NCBI GenBank assembly: GCA_021767325.1
Contig: JAASTM010000008.1
Coordinates: 1 to 16,535, forward strand
DNA: 16,535 bases
DNA from: Spirochaetales bacterium
GTDB lineage: Bacteria > Spirochaetota > Spirochaetia > DSM-16054 > Sediminispirochaetaceae
Direction of reading: 5' to 3'
Shown: positions 6,007 through 12,596 of the stretch, one piece after another
How the letters are laid out: each line of letters opens with the position of its first letter
How positions within the stretch are numbered: the stretch's first letter is position 1
Translations under genes and position numbers: made by a program
Notes under the pieces: generated by a model
The model's input: only the letters and a program-made list of their open reading frames with translations
The model's database searches: none
What the model was told of the DNA's origin: nothing

Positions 6007-6018
6007 GCCCGCTCACAC

Positions 6019-6126
6019 ATTGGAATAGTTGAAATTCGGTAGTGTGTAACAGTCTGTTTGATTTCCATTGAAATTGTTTGTGCATGCTAACATATTTGTT
6101 TTCCTTCCGAAGGCGTGTTAACATAT
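6019..6126 (+). repeat. C-type tail of repeat A3
   Basis: Homologous to 3193-3303. The internal hairpin is ATTTC / GAAAT where the other copy has GTTTC / GAAAC. Two copies of TAACATAT (6088-6095 and 6119-6126) flank its distal part. It leads into the operon starting at 6166. Confidence 0.55.
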
Positions 6127-6165
6127 GTGAGAAAGCTTTTGGGGTTAATTAGGAGTGGGGATGTC

Positions 6166-6648
6166 ATGACCAAAGAGAGTATTGTAGCAGAAATCGAATG
6201 GTATAATCGGGAGCTAAAAAAAGTTGCCAGGCAGTTTACCGAGTGGGTAAAAGAACTTGGCTATTCGATAAGTCGGCAAGAAGAAAAAACAGTAGAAAAA
6301 ACAGAAGAACTTAGCGGGACGTACAGCACTACACAATTTGAGCTGTTGCTGGATGAAACGTTGAAATTGAGCTTAGTCCCATATGGAATTTGGATTATCG
6401 GAGCAAAGGGACGTATAGACATCGCAGGACCCTCGGGTAGAGAAAAGCTGGTTTATTTTATGCCTGAAGGTCCCGCAGTATCTGTAGCAGAGCCGGGAGA
6501 GACATATAGCACGGAAACAAAACATACACATCAGATTTTCTCAAATATACAGGAAGAAGGCTGGTACTGGTATGATGACAGTACTTACAGGCGCGCGGAA
6601 AAATTTTCCAAAGAGACGGTAGCTCAGATTCTGGAGCGAGTACAATGA
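6166..6648 (+). CDS. Hypothetical protein, partner gene of a HEPN-like protein
   Basis: A 160-residue protein of unknown function. I choose ATG 6166 because AGGAG (6151-6155) lies 10 nt before it; the frame is open upstream but that part reads through the repeat tail. The N-terminal third is charged and helical (EIEWYNRELKKVARQFTEWVKEL), the rest looks beta-rich (PYGIWIIGAKGRIDIAGPSG, then KLVYFMPEGPAVS). No membrane segment or known catalytic motif is seen. Its stop overlaps the next start by 4 bp (ATGA 6645-6648), so the two proteins are translationally coupled and probably act together. An antitoxin or immunity role is plausible by position only. Confidence 0.7.
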   Translation: MTKESIVAEIEWYNRELKKVARQFTEWVKELGYSISRQEEKTVEKTEELSGTYSTTQFELLLDETLKLSLVPYGIWIIGAKGRIDIAGPSGREKLVYFMPEGPAVSVAEPGETYSTETKHTHQIFSNIQEEGWYWYDDSTYRRAEKFSKETVAQILERVQ

Positions 6649-7166
6649 ACAAACAGGTTGTTGTTGATGTATTTAGTGCCTATGAGACCATTAAGGATTC
6701 AATGAAGGTAACCCGTCGTTCAATCAACAAAAACCTGTTTACACTGCATTACCAGACGGATTTTTTTGCTGAAGGGAAGGATGATGCTCTGGATAAGATG
6801 GTTAAAGCTGAAAATGAACTTGATGACATAATGGTTTTATCAATTTTTGCCTCTTTTGAAAGAGAATTAAGGGCTTCCATTCAAGATGTAGTTGTGGCAA
6901 ATATGTCGGTTATAAATAAAGCGGTAGAGCGAATAAATTTGGCTACAGTTGATAGTATAGAGCGTTGGACAGTCACCGATATTATAGACATTCTAAAAGA
7001 TGTTGTCCCGGATGAACTACGAGGGCGGGCTAAGCAGATCTATGAATACAGAAACTGGGTAGCTCATGGGAGAAACAAAAATCATCTTCCTTCGAGCAGG
7101 ACAGACCCCAAAACAGCATATGCAGTCTTATCGGATTTTATAGACATGGCGAAAGATGCAATATAA
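6645..7166 (+). CDS. HEPN-like protein, putative RNase toxin or effector
   Basis: A 173-residue, largely helical protein. Near the C-terminus YEYRNWVAHGRNKNH (about residues 133-147) contains the R-x4-H signature of HEPN ribonucleases. The upstream block VLSIFASFERELRASIQDVV (about residues 66-85) resembles the first conserved helix of RiboL-PSP or MAE_28990-type HEPN domains. HEPN proteins cut RNA as toxins or effectors in toxin-antitoxin and abortive-infection systems. The 4-bp overlap with 6166-6648 defines a two-gene operon. The partner is not an MNT protein, so this is not a standard HEPN/MNT pair. The gene appears full length. HEPN-fold proteins without nuclease activity exist, so activity is inferred. 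Confidence 0.7.
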   Translation: MNKQVVVDVFSAYETIKDSMKVTRRSINKNLFTLHYQTDFFAEGKDDALDKMVKAENELDDIMVLSIFASFERELRASIQDVVVANMSVINKAVERINLATVDSIERWTVTDIIDILKDVVPDELRGRAKQIYEYRNWVAHGRNKNHLPSSRTDPKTAYAVLSDFIDMAKDAI

Positions 7167-7354
7167 CTTTATCATTGAGACTATTCTTTCTGTTGTAGTT
7201 CCTCCCTACGCTGCGGTACGCATCTGGCGCGAGCAGCGAAAGAGAGTATTGTAGGTTGTTGGTGAGTTACAGACCTCGACGGTTTGTAGAGGAAGTAGTA
7301 CATTAAGAGCAGAATAACACCAGGGGCCAATGGGGTTTATATAAACACGTAAAA

Positions 7355-7678
7355 GTGTCCCCAAGGTCCCTATTCATTTACAAGAGATTGCAAGAAGGCA
7401 GTTTAACACACAGTCAAGTAGAGGATAGCTGGTTCGAGGCGAACATACAGCAGAAGGGTGTGGATACAAAATTGGGTCTAGATATGGCCTGGATAACATT
7501 CAATACCATTGTTGACAGAGTTATTGTTGTTACGGGAGATTCGGATTTTGTTCCGGCAATTAAGGCGGCACGCAGAAATGGAATACAGGTGATACTCTGC
7601 AGCCTTAATCATGGAATCTCGGGTGATCTACGTACCAATGTAGATGTGTTGGATATATCACCTATCACTTCGTTTTAA
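7355..7678 (+). pseudogene. NYN-domain (LabA/DUF88-type) protein lacking its N-terminus
   Basis: The frame carries KGVDTKLGLDMAWI, then RVIVVTGDSDFVPAIKAARRNG and VILC, the second half of a NYN domain (PIN-like, metal-dependent ribonuclease fold), with the acidic residues of VD and GDSD. The first strand with its D-x-N motif, normally about 60 residues earlier, is missing, and sequence before about residue 10 matches nothing I recognise. The only starts are GTG 7355 or upstream non-ATG codons, without a Shine-Dalgarno. The stop is natural at 7676-7678. A 5'-truncated gene is the best reading; a divergent short NYN protein is less likely. Confidence 0.65.
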
Positions 7679-7679
7679 T

Positions 7680-8090
7680 TGTAAGTCTGTGTAACGTATA
7701 GTGGATTCTCCACTCAATGCATCCTAATATACCATCATTGTCAAAAAAATATTGTTCACACATTGAACAATCGTGCGGATGTGTTATATTCTGGGGTACA
7801 CACCCAGGATGAGTTCCTCCTTTGAACCTCATCACCCTGCATCGGAGCGAGAGGCACCCCAGCCACTCCGCGCTTACCGAGTTTCGGCCGGGAGCGTGCG
7901 GCAGCAAGCCGGCCTGCTGCGGTCCACGGGCAGTACCTGCGCCAAAAAGGCGGTAGCTGCCAATGGACCCGCTGTGTCCTAAAATGCATGCCGGCGGCGC
8001 GTTCCTCCCTTCGGTCCGGTACGCACCTGATCCGAGCAGTTCGACTGAAAGACGGACAGTCACACCGCTCTCACAGCGGGTTAGTTGTAT
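7680..8090. other. GC-rich structured spacer, no gene
   Basis: Contains several perfect or near-perfect hairpins: AGTGGA / TCCACT (7700-7714), ATTGTTCA / TGAACAAT (7751-7771), GATGAG / CTCATC (about 7808-7829) and CGCC-AAAAA-GGCG (about 7942-7954) inside a longer imperfect stem. The part from about 7984 (ATGCATGCCGGCGG, GCGTTCCT, GGTACGCACCTGATC) resembles the long form of the M element at 13220 and, inverted, at 16381-16460. The upstream GC-rich part has no second copy in the window. Confidence 0.5.
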
Positions 8091-8130
8091 CCAATACTAT
8101 TACAATTATTATCATACTGAGGAGTCTATC

Positions 8131-8748
8131 TTGAGCGACATTTTGCCGCTGATCGGGCGCGAGCAGGAAGTTTTTATAAAGGATATTGAAAGTAACAAAG
8201 GTGAACTTGAGGGTTTAATTAAGGGTTCCTCAATAGTAGTGAGAATAATTTAGCGGAACTGGTGCGGGATATTAGGAGTTCGATTGGGTATATAGAGGGG
8301 GATTTTCGAATGTGTGCTATCAGCTCGCAGTCGAAGGAATTTGAGCTGTTTTTTAGCAGTGAAGGGCCTTTTGATTATGTGCTGAACCTGTCTGCTTTAA
8401 AACATGTGCGTAGTGAAAAGGATCCGTATACCCTTATGCGGATGATTCAAGTCAATAATGTATCGATTGCAGATACGTTACAGAGGGCGGCGGGAAGCGG
8501 GAGCAAAAAGTATTTTGCCGTGTCCACTGATAAGGCTTCGAACCCTGTAAATTTGATGCAAAGGGTGATGGAAAAAATCCTGTGTGCACATAGTGATAGA
8601 ATAGATGTTTCATCGGCAAGGTTTGCGAATGTTGCCTTTTCCGATGGGAGTTTATTGCATGCCTTTAATATGCGGATAATGAAGAACCAGCCGATTGCCG
8701 CTCCAAGTGATGTAAAGCTCTGCGCTGTGGCGGGGCTGTGTGGGTGGA
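8131..8748 (+). pseudogene. CapD/FlaA1-type NDP-sugar dehydratase/epimerase relic
   Basis: A TTG start at 8131 follows GAGGAG (8119-8124). The N-terminal part (LPLIGREQEVFIKDIES to IKGSSIVV) and, in another frame after about 8245, NNLAELVRDIRSS, GYIEGDF, VLNLSALKHVRSEKDPYTLMRMI and TDKASNPVNLM match polysaccharide-biosynthesis SDR enzymes of the UDP-GlcNAc 4,6-dehydratase type. Three deletions are visible: the Rossmann GGAGSIG segment is absent at about 8245 with a frame change; the expected GASK between NLM and RVMEK is reduced to one residue at about 8560, removing the catalytic-motif lysine; and after APSDVK (about 8713) the text jumps to LCAVAGLCG. The C-terminal third is missing and repeat A4 follows. 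Clearly inactive. Confidence 0.8.
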
Positions 8749-8752
8749 AAGA

Positions 8753-9060
8753 TATGGGTGTGTCCGCCGGGCGGGAGTTTCGGCATAAGAGCAGGGTGGC
8801 TGCCTAAGAGGGGGGCGCGACCGTTGCGCGGTTGCCGGCCTGTGAAAAGCCGCCCGGCGGTCGCGTGCTCCGCTGCAACTCCTCGCTTTCGCGAGTTTTT
8901 TTGGTAAAGGGGTTGTTTTTAAGCCCGCGGCCCCCGGTTGCATGCCCGAGCAATGAGCGGCAGCGAATGGCCAGGGCCACCCCTTCGGGGACGGGCTCAC
9001 TGCCGATCGCCCTTGGGGCCGCGGCGAAAGCTGCGGGGTTTCCGCTGCGCCCGCTCACAC
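8753..9060 (+). repeat. Structured repeat A, copy A4
   Basis: P1 is CCGCCGGGCGG (8764-8774) with CCGCCCGGCGG (8850-8860), a compensated change relative to the CCCCGGGCGG / CCGCCCGGGG of A1. P2 is GCTTTCGC (8885-8892) with GCGAAAGC (9024-9031). P3 is CGCGGCCCC (8926-8934) with GGGGCCGCG (9015-9023). A degenerate M-like element (GCATGCCCGAGCAA to CCAGGGC, 8939-8977) lies inside. It ends in CGCCCGCTCACAC. Confidence 0.8.
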
Positions 9061-9144
9061 GGGGGAATTCGCTGTCATGCTGAGATCCATGACCACTTAG
9101 ACTATGTGTTGGTGTTCAATGCATCCCATCCTTGTCTCTAACCA

Positions 9145-9213
9145 CTGTAGCCCGATGCCGAAAGTCATCGTTTTTCGGGCTGATTTTCAGTGACTTTCAG
9201 CATCGAGGTACAG
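9145..9213 (+). repeat. 69-nt inverted-repeat element B, copy B4
   Basis: Arms CGATGCCGAAAGTCA (9153-9167) and TGACTTTCAGCATCG (9191-9205) pair with one mismatch; the outer ends CTGTA and TACAG also pair. It starts 84 nt after A4. There is no T-run, so it is not an ordinary terminator. Confidence 0.8.
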
Positions 9214-9257
9214 CGTTTTTGGATGCTCCCTATGTGGAGTAGAGCCTCCCTCGGCCG

Positions 9258-9287
9258 AATAACGCCCAATAACACCTAATAACTGTG
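9258..9287 (+). promoter_or_regulatory. Three tandem 10-bp repeats before the tauE-cysD genes
   Basis: AATAACGCCC, AATAACACCT and AATAACTGTG lie end to end, one helical turn apart, just upstream of the ribosome site of the small ORF at 9296. This is a typical form for an activator or repressor site, but no regulator can be named. Confidence 0.4.
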
Positions 9288-9295
9288 GAGATAAT

Positions 9296-9409
9296 ATGAT
9301 CAAGGCCTTGGCCCTGCTAATTAACATTGGAGTGCCCGTGCTGTGGGGTGTGGGAATGTTTTTCTTTTTTGAAAAATTCCACAACAGAAACAGGAATGGA
9401 AATGGGTGA
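9296..9409 (+). CDS. Small single-pass membrane protein upstream of tauE
   Basis: A 37-residue frame from ATG 9296 with GGAG at 9287-9290. Residues 2-25 (IKALALLINIGVPVLWGVGMFFFF) form one hydrophobic helix followed by a basic, Asn-rich tail (KFHNRNRN). Its stop at 9407-9409 overlaps the preferred start of the permease gene (ATG 9402) by 8 bp, suggesting translational coupling. A small accessory subunit or leader for the permease is plausible. The length is short enough that chance cannot be excluded. Confidence 0.55.
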   Translation: MIKALALLINIGVPVLWGVGMFFFFEKFHNRNRNGNG

Positions 9410-10319
9410 GCTTCTCCAGATAATCGCCCCTCCCTTTACCGCCCATTTTTCCGGCCCCATTTTTTATCTGGTGCTGGTGATTCTGGGGCTGAGCATTGGG
9501 TTTTTAACCGGCTTTTTTGGTGTGGGGGGTGGTTTTTTAACCGTGCCCTTGCTCAATATTATATTGGGTGTTCCCTATGAAATTGCGGTGGGCAGCGACT
9601 TAAGTTTTATTATTGGTACCAGCTCTTCGGGGTTTTTGCGGCAGGCAACCCTTGGGAAGGTGGAGTATAAAACCGTGGGTTGCATTGCCGGAGGCAGTAT
9701 TGCCGGGGCGGTGGTCGGCGATGTTATACAGGACTATCTGCTTTTTACAGTTGCCGGCGGCCGGCACCTTATGTTTGACTCTATTATGCACAGCATGTTT
9801 GTAGTGCTGCTGGTCTTTACCGCGCTTATTATCTTAAAGCAGCCGGACAAGAAGCAGCCGGAGACGCGGGCGGTAAAGGCCGGGACGCCCTTGCAGCGAC
9901 TGAAGTTTGGTCCGACGGTAGATCTTGATCATGATGGATTGGAAGGTGTCAATTTGTCGGGCCTGATCCTGATCGGTTTTCTGGTGGGCATTCTTACCGG
10001 AGTGATGGGCATCGGTGGCGGGGTACTGATGATGCCTATTCTGCTGCTGTTGGTGGGGCTGCCGGCCGATAAGGCCAGCGGCACCAGCCTGGGCATTGTT
10101 TTTCTGGCCGCCACCGCCGGAGTGGTGAAAAAGACCCTCTCGGCTACCCCTAAAATAGACCTGTCGATTACCCTGGCACTGCTGGTGGCCAGCGTAATCG
10201 GAGTGCAGCTGGGTATACACCTGGTGCAGAACTTCGACACCAGCCGCTTTCGCCGCTACTTTGCGGTAATTGTGATATGTGCAATCGGACTCATCCTGGC
10301 CGATCTATTCATTTTTTGA
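9402..10319 (+). CDS. TauE/SafE-family anion permease
   Basis: A membrane protein of 305 residues from ATG 9402, chosen because AGGA (9392-9395) lies 6 nt upstream; ATG 9396 and a frame start at 9327 are less well placed. The two-fold repeat of the TauE/SafE (DUF81) family is clear: GFLTGFFGVGGGFLTVPLL near residue 28 and GILTGVMGIGGGVLMMPILL near residue 197. Between them lies a cytoplasmic loop rich in charge (KQPDKKQPE, then VDLDHDGLEG). About eight hydrophobic helices are present. Family members move sulfite, sulfonates, sulfoacetate or related anions. With cysD starting 9 bp after the stop, sulfate or a sulfur oxyanion is the likely substrate here; direction is not evident. Confidence 0.85.
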   Translation: MGELLQIIAPPFTAHFSGPIFYLVLVILGLSIGFLTGFFGVGGGFLTVPLLNIILGVPYEIAVGSDLSFIIGTSSSGFLRQATLGKVEYKTVGCIAGGSIAGAVVGDVIQDYLLFTVAGGRHLMFDSIMHSMFVVLLVFTALIILKQPDKKQPETRAVKAGTPLQRLKFGPTVDLDHDGLEGVNLSGLILIGFLVGILTGVMGIGGGVLMMPILLLLVGLPADKASGTSLGIVFLAATAGVVKKTLSATPKIDLSITLALLVASVIGVQLGIHLVQNFDTSRFRRYFAVIVICAIGLILADLFIF

Positions 10320-10328
10320 GGAGCTACA

Positions 10329-11234
10329 ATGAACAAGTATCAGATGAATCATCTAAAACAACTGGAATCTGAAGCTATATATGTGATGCGCGAGGTGGCG
10401 GCTCAGTTCGAGCGGCCGGTGATGCTGTTTTCCGGCGGAAAGGACTCGATCTGTATGGCCTATCTGGCCATGAAGGCCTTTTATCCGGGCAAGATCCCCT
10501 TTCCCCTCATGCACATCGACACGGGCCACAACTTTCCGGAGACCATCGAGTTTCGCGACAAGCTGATGGAAGAGCTGGGCGCCAACCTGATAGTAAAGAC
10601 CGTGCAGGAGTCCATCGACCGGGGCCGGGTGCAGGAAGAGGAGGGGCCCAACCCCAGCCGCAACGGCCTGCAGACGGTGACCCTTCTGGATGCCCTCACG
10701 GAGTACAAGTTCGATGCGGCCATGGGCGGCGCCCGACGGGATGAAGAGAAGGCCCGCGCCAAGGAGCGCTTTTTCAGCTTCAGAAACAGCTTCGGCCAGT
10801 GGGACCCCAAGAACCAGCGCCCCGAGCTGTGGAACATATTCAACGGCCAGAAGAAGATGGGCGAGCACTTCCGGGTCTTCCCCATATCCAACTGGACCGA
10901 GCTGGACGTGTGGCAGTACATTGCCCTGGAGGGCATCAGCATGCCCAGCCTCTACTTCAGCCACAAGCGCACTATCGTGCGTCGCGACGGCACCATCCTG
11001 GCCTTGGGCGACTACAACCACCTACAGGAGGGCGAGCAGGCCGAAGAGCTGGAAGTGCGCTTCCGGACCATCGGCGATATGACCTGCACCGGCGGGGTAG
11101 AATCTCCGGCCCGCAGCCTCGAGGACATCATCCAGGAAATTGCAGCCACCCGCACCACCGAGCGCGGCGGCCGGGCCGACGACAAGCGCAGCGAAGCGGC
11201 CATGGAAGATCGCAAAAAACTGGGCTATTTCTAA
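10329..11234 (+). CDS. cysD: Sulfate adenylyltransferase subunit 2
   Basis: A complete 301-residue protein, the small catalytic subunit of ATP sulfurylase. With CysN it makes APS from sulfate and ATP. The PP-loop SGGKDS is at residues 35-40, followed by HIDTGHNFPET, and the family C-terminus [18 protein letters not shown] is intact. GAGGAG at 10318-10323 overlaps the tauE stop and is 5 nt from the start, so the two genes form an operon. In most genomes cysN follows at once; here 2.6 kb of accessory modules and repeats separates the two. After the first roughly 90 bp the gene becomes markedly richer in G and C at third positions than its AT-rich neighbours, possibly a recombination seam. Confidence 0.95.
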   Translation: MNKYQMNHLKQLESEAIYVMREVAAQFERPVMLFSGGKDSICMAYLAMKAFYPGKIPFPLMHIDTGHNFPETIEFRDKLMEELGANLIVKTVQESIDRGRVQEEEGPNPSRNGLQTVTLLDALTEYKFDAAMGGARRDEEKARAKERFFSFRNSFGQWDPKNQRPELWNIFNGQKKMGEHFRVFPISNWTELDVWQYIALEGISMPSLYFSHKRTIVRRDGTILALGDYNHLQEGEQAEELEVRFRTIGDMTCTGGVESPARSLEDIIQEIAATRTTERGGRADDKRSEAAMEDRKKLGYF

Positions 11235-11284
11235 TACTCAGTAGGTGGAAACACCCCTACCAAATTTAATAGCTTATTTCTGAG

Positions 11285-11304
11285 GCTTTTTGTGACAAAA
11301 AAGC
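11285..11304. terminator. AT-rich hairpin after cysD
   Basis: GCTTTTTG and CAAAAAAGC pair around TGA, with one bulged A. It lies about 50 bp after the cysD stop. There is no long T-run after it, so termination is possible but not shown. Confidence 0.3.
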
Positions 11305-11325
11305 ATAATAGTCCATCAGAACTCT

Positions 11326-11361
11326 TTGACAGATAAGTAGGGCGGGGATATTCTTTAGAAT
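11326..11361 (+). promoter_or_regulatory. Promoter with palindromic operator candidate for the antitoxin-PIN genes
   Basis: A perfect TTGACA (11326-11331) and TATTCT (11349-11354) are exactly 17 bp apart. ATTCT and AGAAT (11350-11361) form an inverted repeat over the -10 box. Self-repression by the antitoxin is a usual arrangement for such pairs, so this is a plausible operator. Confidence 0.5.
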
Positions 11362-11410
11362 GATAATGCAATTAAGGGTATAGGTAAGCTGGATATAGGA
11401 GGTCAACAGT

Positions 11411-11587
11411 ATGAGTGAAACTAAAGAGAAAATAACAATAAATATACCAAAAGAGATAGTCGACAAGATAGCGGAGCTCAACAATGTCGATAAAAAATAT
11501 ATTGACAGAACTATAATAAAAATACTCAAAGATGAAATCGATGTTGAGAAGAAACTAAAAGAGCTTCAAGAAGAAAAGTCTGAATAA
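11411..11587 (+). CDS. Small ribbon-helix-helix-like antitoxin
   Basis: A 58-residue protein starting at ATG 11411 with AGGAGG at 11397-11402. The opening TKEKITINIPKEIVDKI has the alternating pattern of the first strand and helix of a ribbon-helix-helix DNA-binding domain; the rest is a charged helix (EIDVEKKLKELQEEK) that could bind the toxin. It sits 17 bp before the start of a PIN-domain toxin gene and behind a strong promoter with a palindrome. The toxin downstream is broken, so the antitoxin is now unpaired. The family call rests on pattern and context. Confidence 0.65.
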   Translation: MSETKEKITINIPKEIVDKIAELNNVDKKYIDRTIIKILKDEIDVEKKLKELQEEKSE

Positions 11588-11604
11588 ATAAAAGTAGGTA
11601 CAAA

Positions 11605-12005
11605 ATGTTCGCCTACATAGATTCAAATTTAAGAATGTAACCGAACGTCGTCAGTTAAAGACAATAATGCGCAGTTTTGACATCGAACACAATGTAGTTT
11701 CTTTAGTCGAAAGTGCACGTAATTATAGACTATCCAAATTTAAGAGAAATAAATTACACCAATTGATCGGCGGCAATCCGCACGTTCCCAATACTGAAGA
11801 CTGGAAGATTTCTCATTACATTCTGCTGCAGTGGGCAGAGAACAAAAAAGTACGAGATAAAAACAAACTGCGTAAAATGCAATTGGATTGTTTGATTGCC
11901 GCTATGGCGATCAATAAGAGCTACTATATTGTTACCCATGATAAAGATTTTAAGGACATAAAAGAAACTGAACGAGGTAAAGCGTTAAAAATGTTTTATC
12001 CATAG
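11605..12005 (+). pseudogene. PIN-domain toxin gene, disrupted near its start
   Basis: ATG 11605 gives MFAYIDSNLRM and then a stop; YIDSN is the first acidic motif of a PIN domain. The remainder continues in another frame from about 11634 (NVTERRQLKTIM) to the stop at 12003-12005, with the C-terminal PIN motifs DCLIAAMAINKSYYIVTHD and KDFKDI. Compared with usual PIN toxins, about 30-40 residues between the DSN motif and the TE segment are missing as well as the frame, so an internal deletion is the likely lesion. A shorter product could start at ATG 11667 but would lack the first active-site Asp. Toxin activity is not expected. Confidence 0.75.
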
Positions 12006-12058
12006 AAATAGCCTTGTCGTCCCCCGGGCTAAGCCCTGTCTACAGGGCCCCCTTACCC

Positions 12059-12127
12059 CTGTAGCCCGATGCCGAAAGTCATCGTTTTTCGCCCTGAATT
12101 TCGTTGACTATCAGCATCGAGGTACAG
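12059..12127 (+). repeat. 69-nt inverted-repeat element B, copy B2 (stand-alone)
   Basis: Same length and arms as B4: CGATGCCGAAAGTCA on the left, TGACTATCAGCATCG on the right with one extra mismatch. It is not preceded by a full A element; only a short GC-rich remnant (12021-12050, CCCCCGGGC, GGGCCCCC) lies upstream. It precedes the HicB-like genes. Confidence 0.75.
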
Positions 12128-12225
12128 CATATATTGGTACCTATGCCGCTGTTCTATAGTTCATTGCCCAGTCCCACAGTACAGATAAGACCTGTGTTTT
12201 TTTCAGGGCAGCGCGAAGATTTATT

Positions 12226-12351
12226 ATGATAAATAATTTAACTGCAAAATATACCAAATTATCCTCTGGTGGCTATATGGGGCAGCTCATTGAACGGACT
12301 GAAGTAATTAAAGACGCAGTGGAACAGATGGTGCTTGCTTACAATGAGTGA
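12226..12351 (+). pseudogene. HicB-like antitoxin with in-frame internal deletion
   Basis: A 41-residue frame, MINNLTAKYTKLSSGGYMG then QLIERTEV then DAVEQMVLAYNE. The start and end match the HicB-type antitoxin pattern (TAKY, GYMGQLIE, DAL-x-x-M-x-LAY), but the middle segment that normally holds TEG and the following helix is missing, about 10-15 residues in frame. Its stop overlaps the next start by 8 bp. No HicA toxin is present nearby. Confidence 0.6.
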
Positions 12352-12577
12352 AATACTGTTCCTAATAGAAGAAAATCTCGAAGGTGTATATACAGCAAGA
12401 GCCGTTGACGTAGGACTCAGCATTATTACCGAGGGTGAGAGCGTAGAGGAACTCAAGAAGAATATTGTAGAGGCGTTACAATGTCACTTTGATGAGGAGC
12501 ATGACATTCCCAAAATCATTCAACTGCACTTTGTAAAAGACGAAGTGATGTACTATGCCCCCGGTTGCATGGTGTAG
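12344..12577 (+). CDS. HicB-like antitoxin-fold protein, no HicA partner
   Basis: From ATG 12344 the frame encodes 77 residues with the small HicB-like fold: SEILFLIEENLEGVYTARAV, then ITEGESVEELKKNIVEAL and CHFDEEHD, then IIQLHFVKDEVM. The usual partner is a HicA mRNA interferase, absent here. The last residues (APGCMV) run into CCCCCGGTTGCATGG, which also occurs in repeat A4, so the natural C-terminus may have been replaced by repeat sequence. A remnant of a B element end (GATTACATG, 12577-12585) follows, then the DUF6883-like gene 19 bp downstream. Confidence 0.65.
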   Translation: MSEILFLIEENLEGVYTARAVDVGLSIITEGESVEELKKNIVEALQCHFDEEHDIPKIIQLHFVKDEVMYYAPGCMV

Positions 12578-12596
12578 ATTACATGATTAAAAGACT

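Larger units (their letters stand above)
5686..6018 (+). repeat. Structured repeat A, copy A3, with two M insertions
   Basis: P1 is CCCCGGGCGGG (5697-5707) with CCCGCCCGGGG (5764-5774). P2 is GCTTTCGC (5799-5806) with GCGAAAGC (5935-5942). P3 has a new sequence, CGCGGCCCCA (5838-5847) with TGGGGCCGCG (5925-5934), replacing the CGCCTCG / CGAGGCG of A1 and A2. M elements sit in the loop of an inner GGGC / GCCC stem (5870-5911) and at 5964-6006. Confidence 0.8.

Noticed and set aside
2316..6010. CRISPR array
   Set aside because: M copies are scattered, not separated by spacers of constant length, and no cas gene is present.
7780..7985. tRNA, tmRNA or RNase P RNA in the GC-rich spacer
   Set aside because: No cloverleaf with T-loop, no tmRNA ends and none of the conserved RNase P segments could be found.
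9834..11021. Long open frames on the - strand opposite tauE and cysD
   Set aside because: They mirror strongly biased codon use of the + strand genes and show no recognisable protein motifs or ribosome sites.
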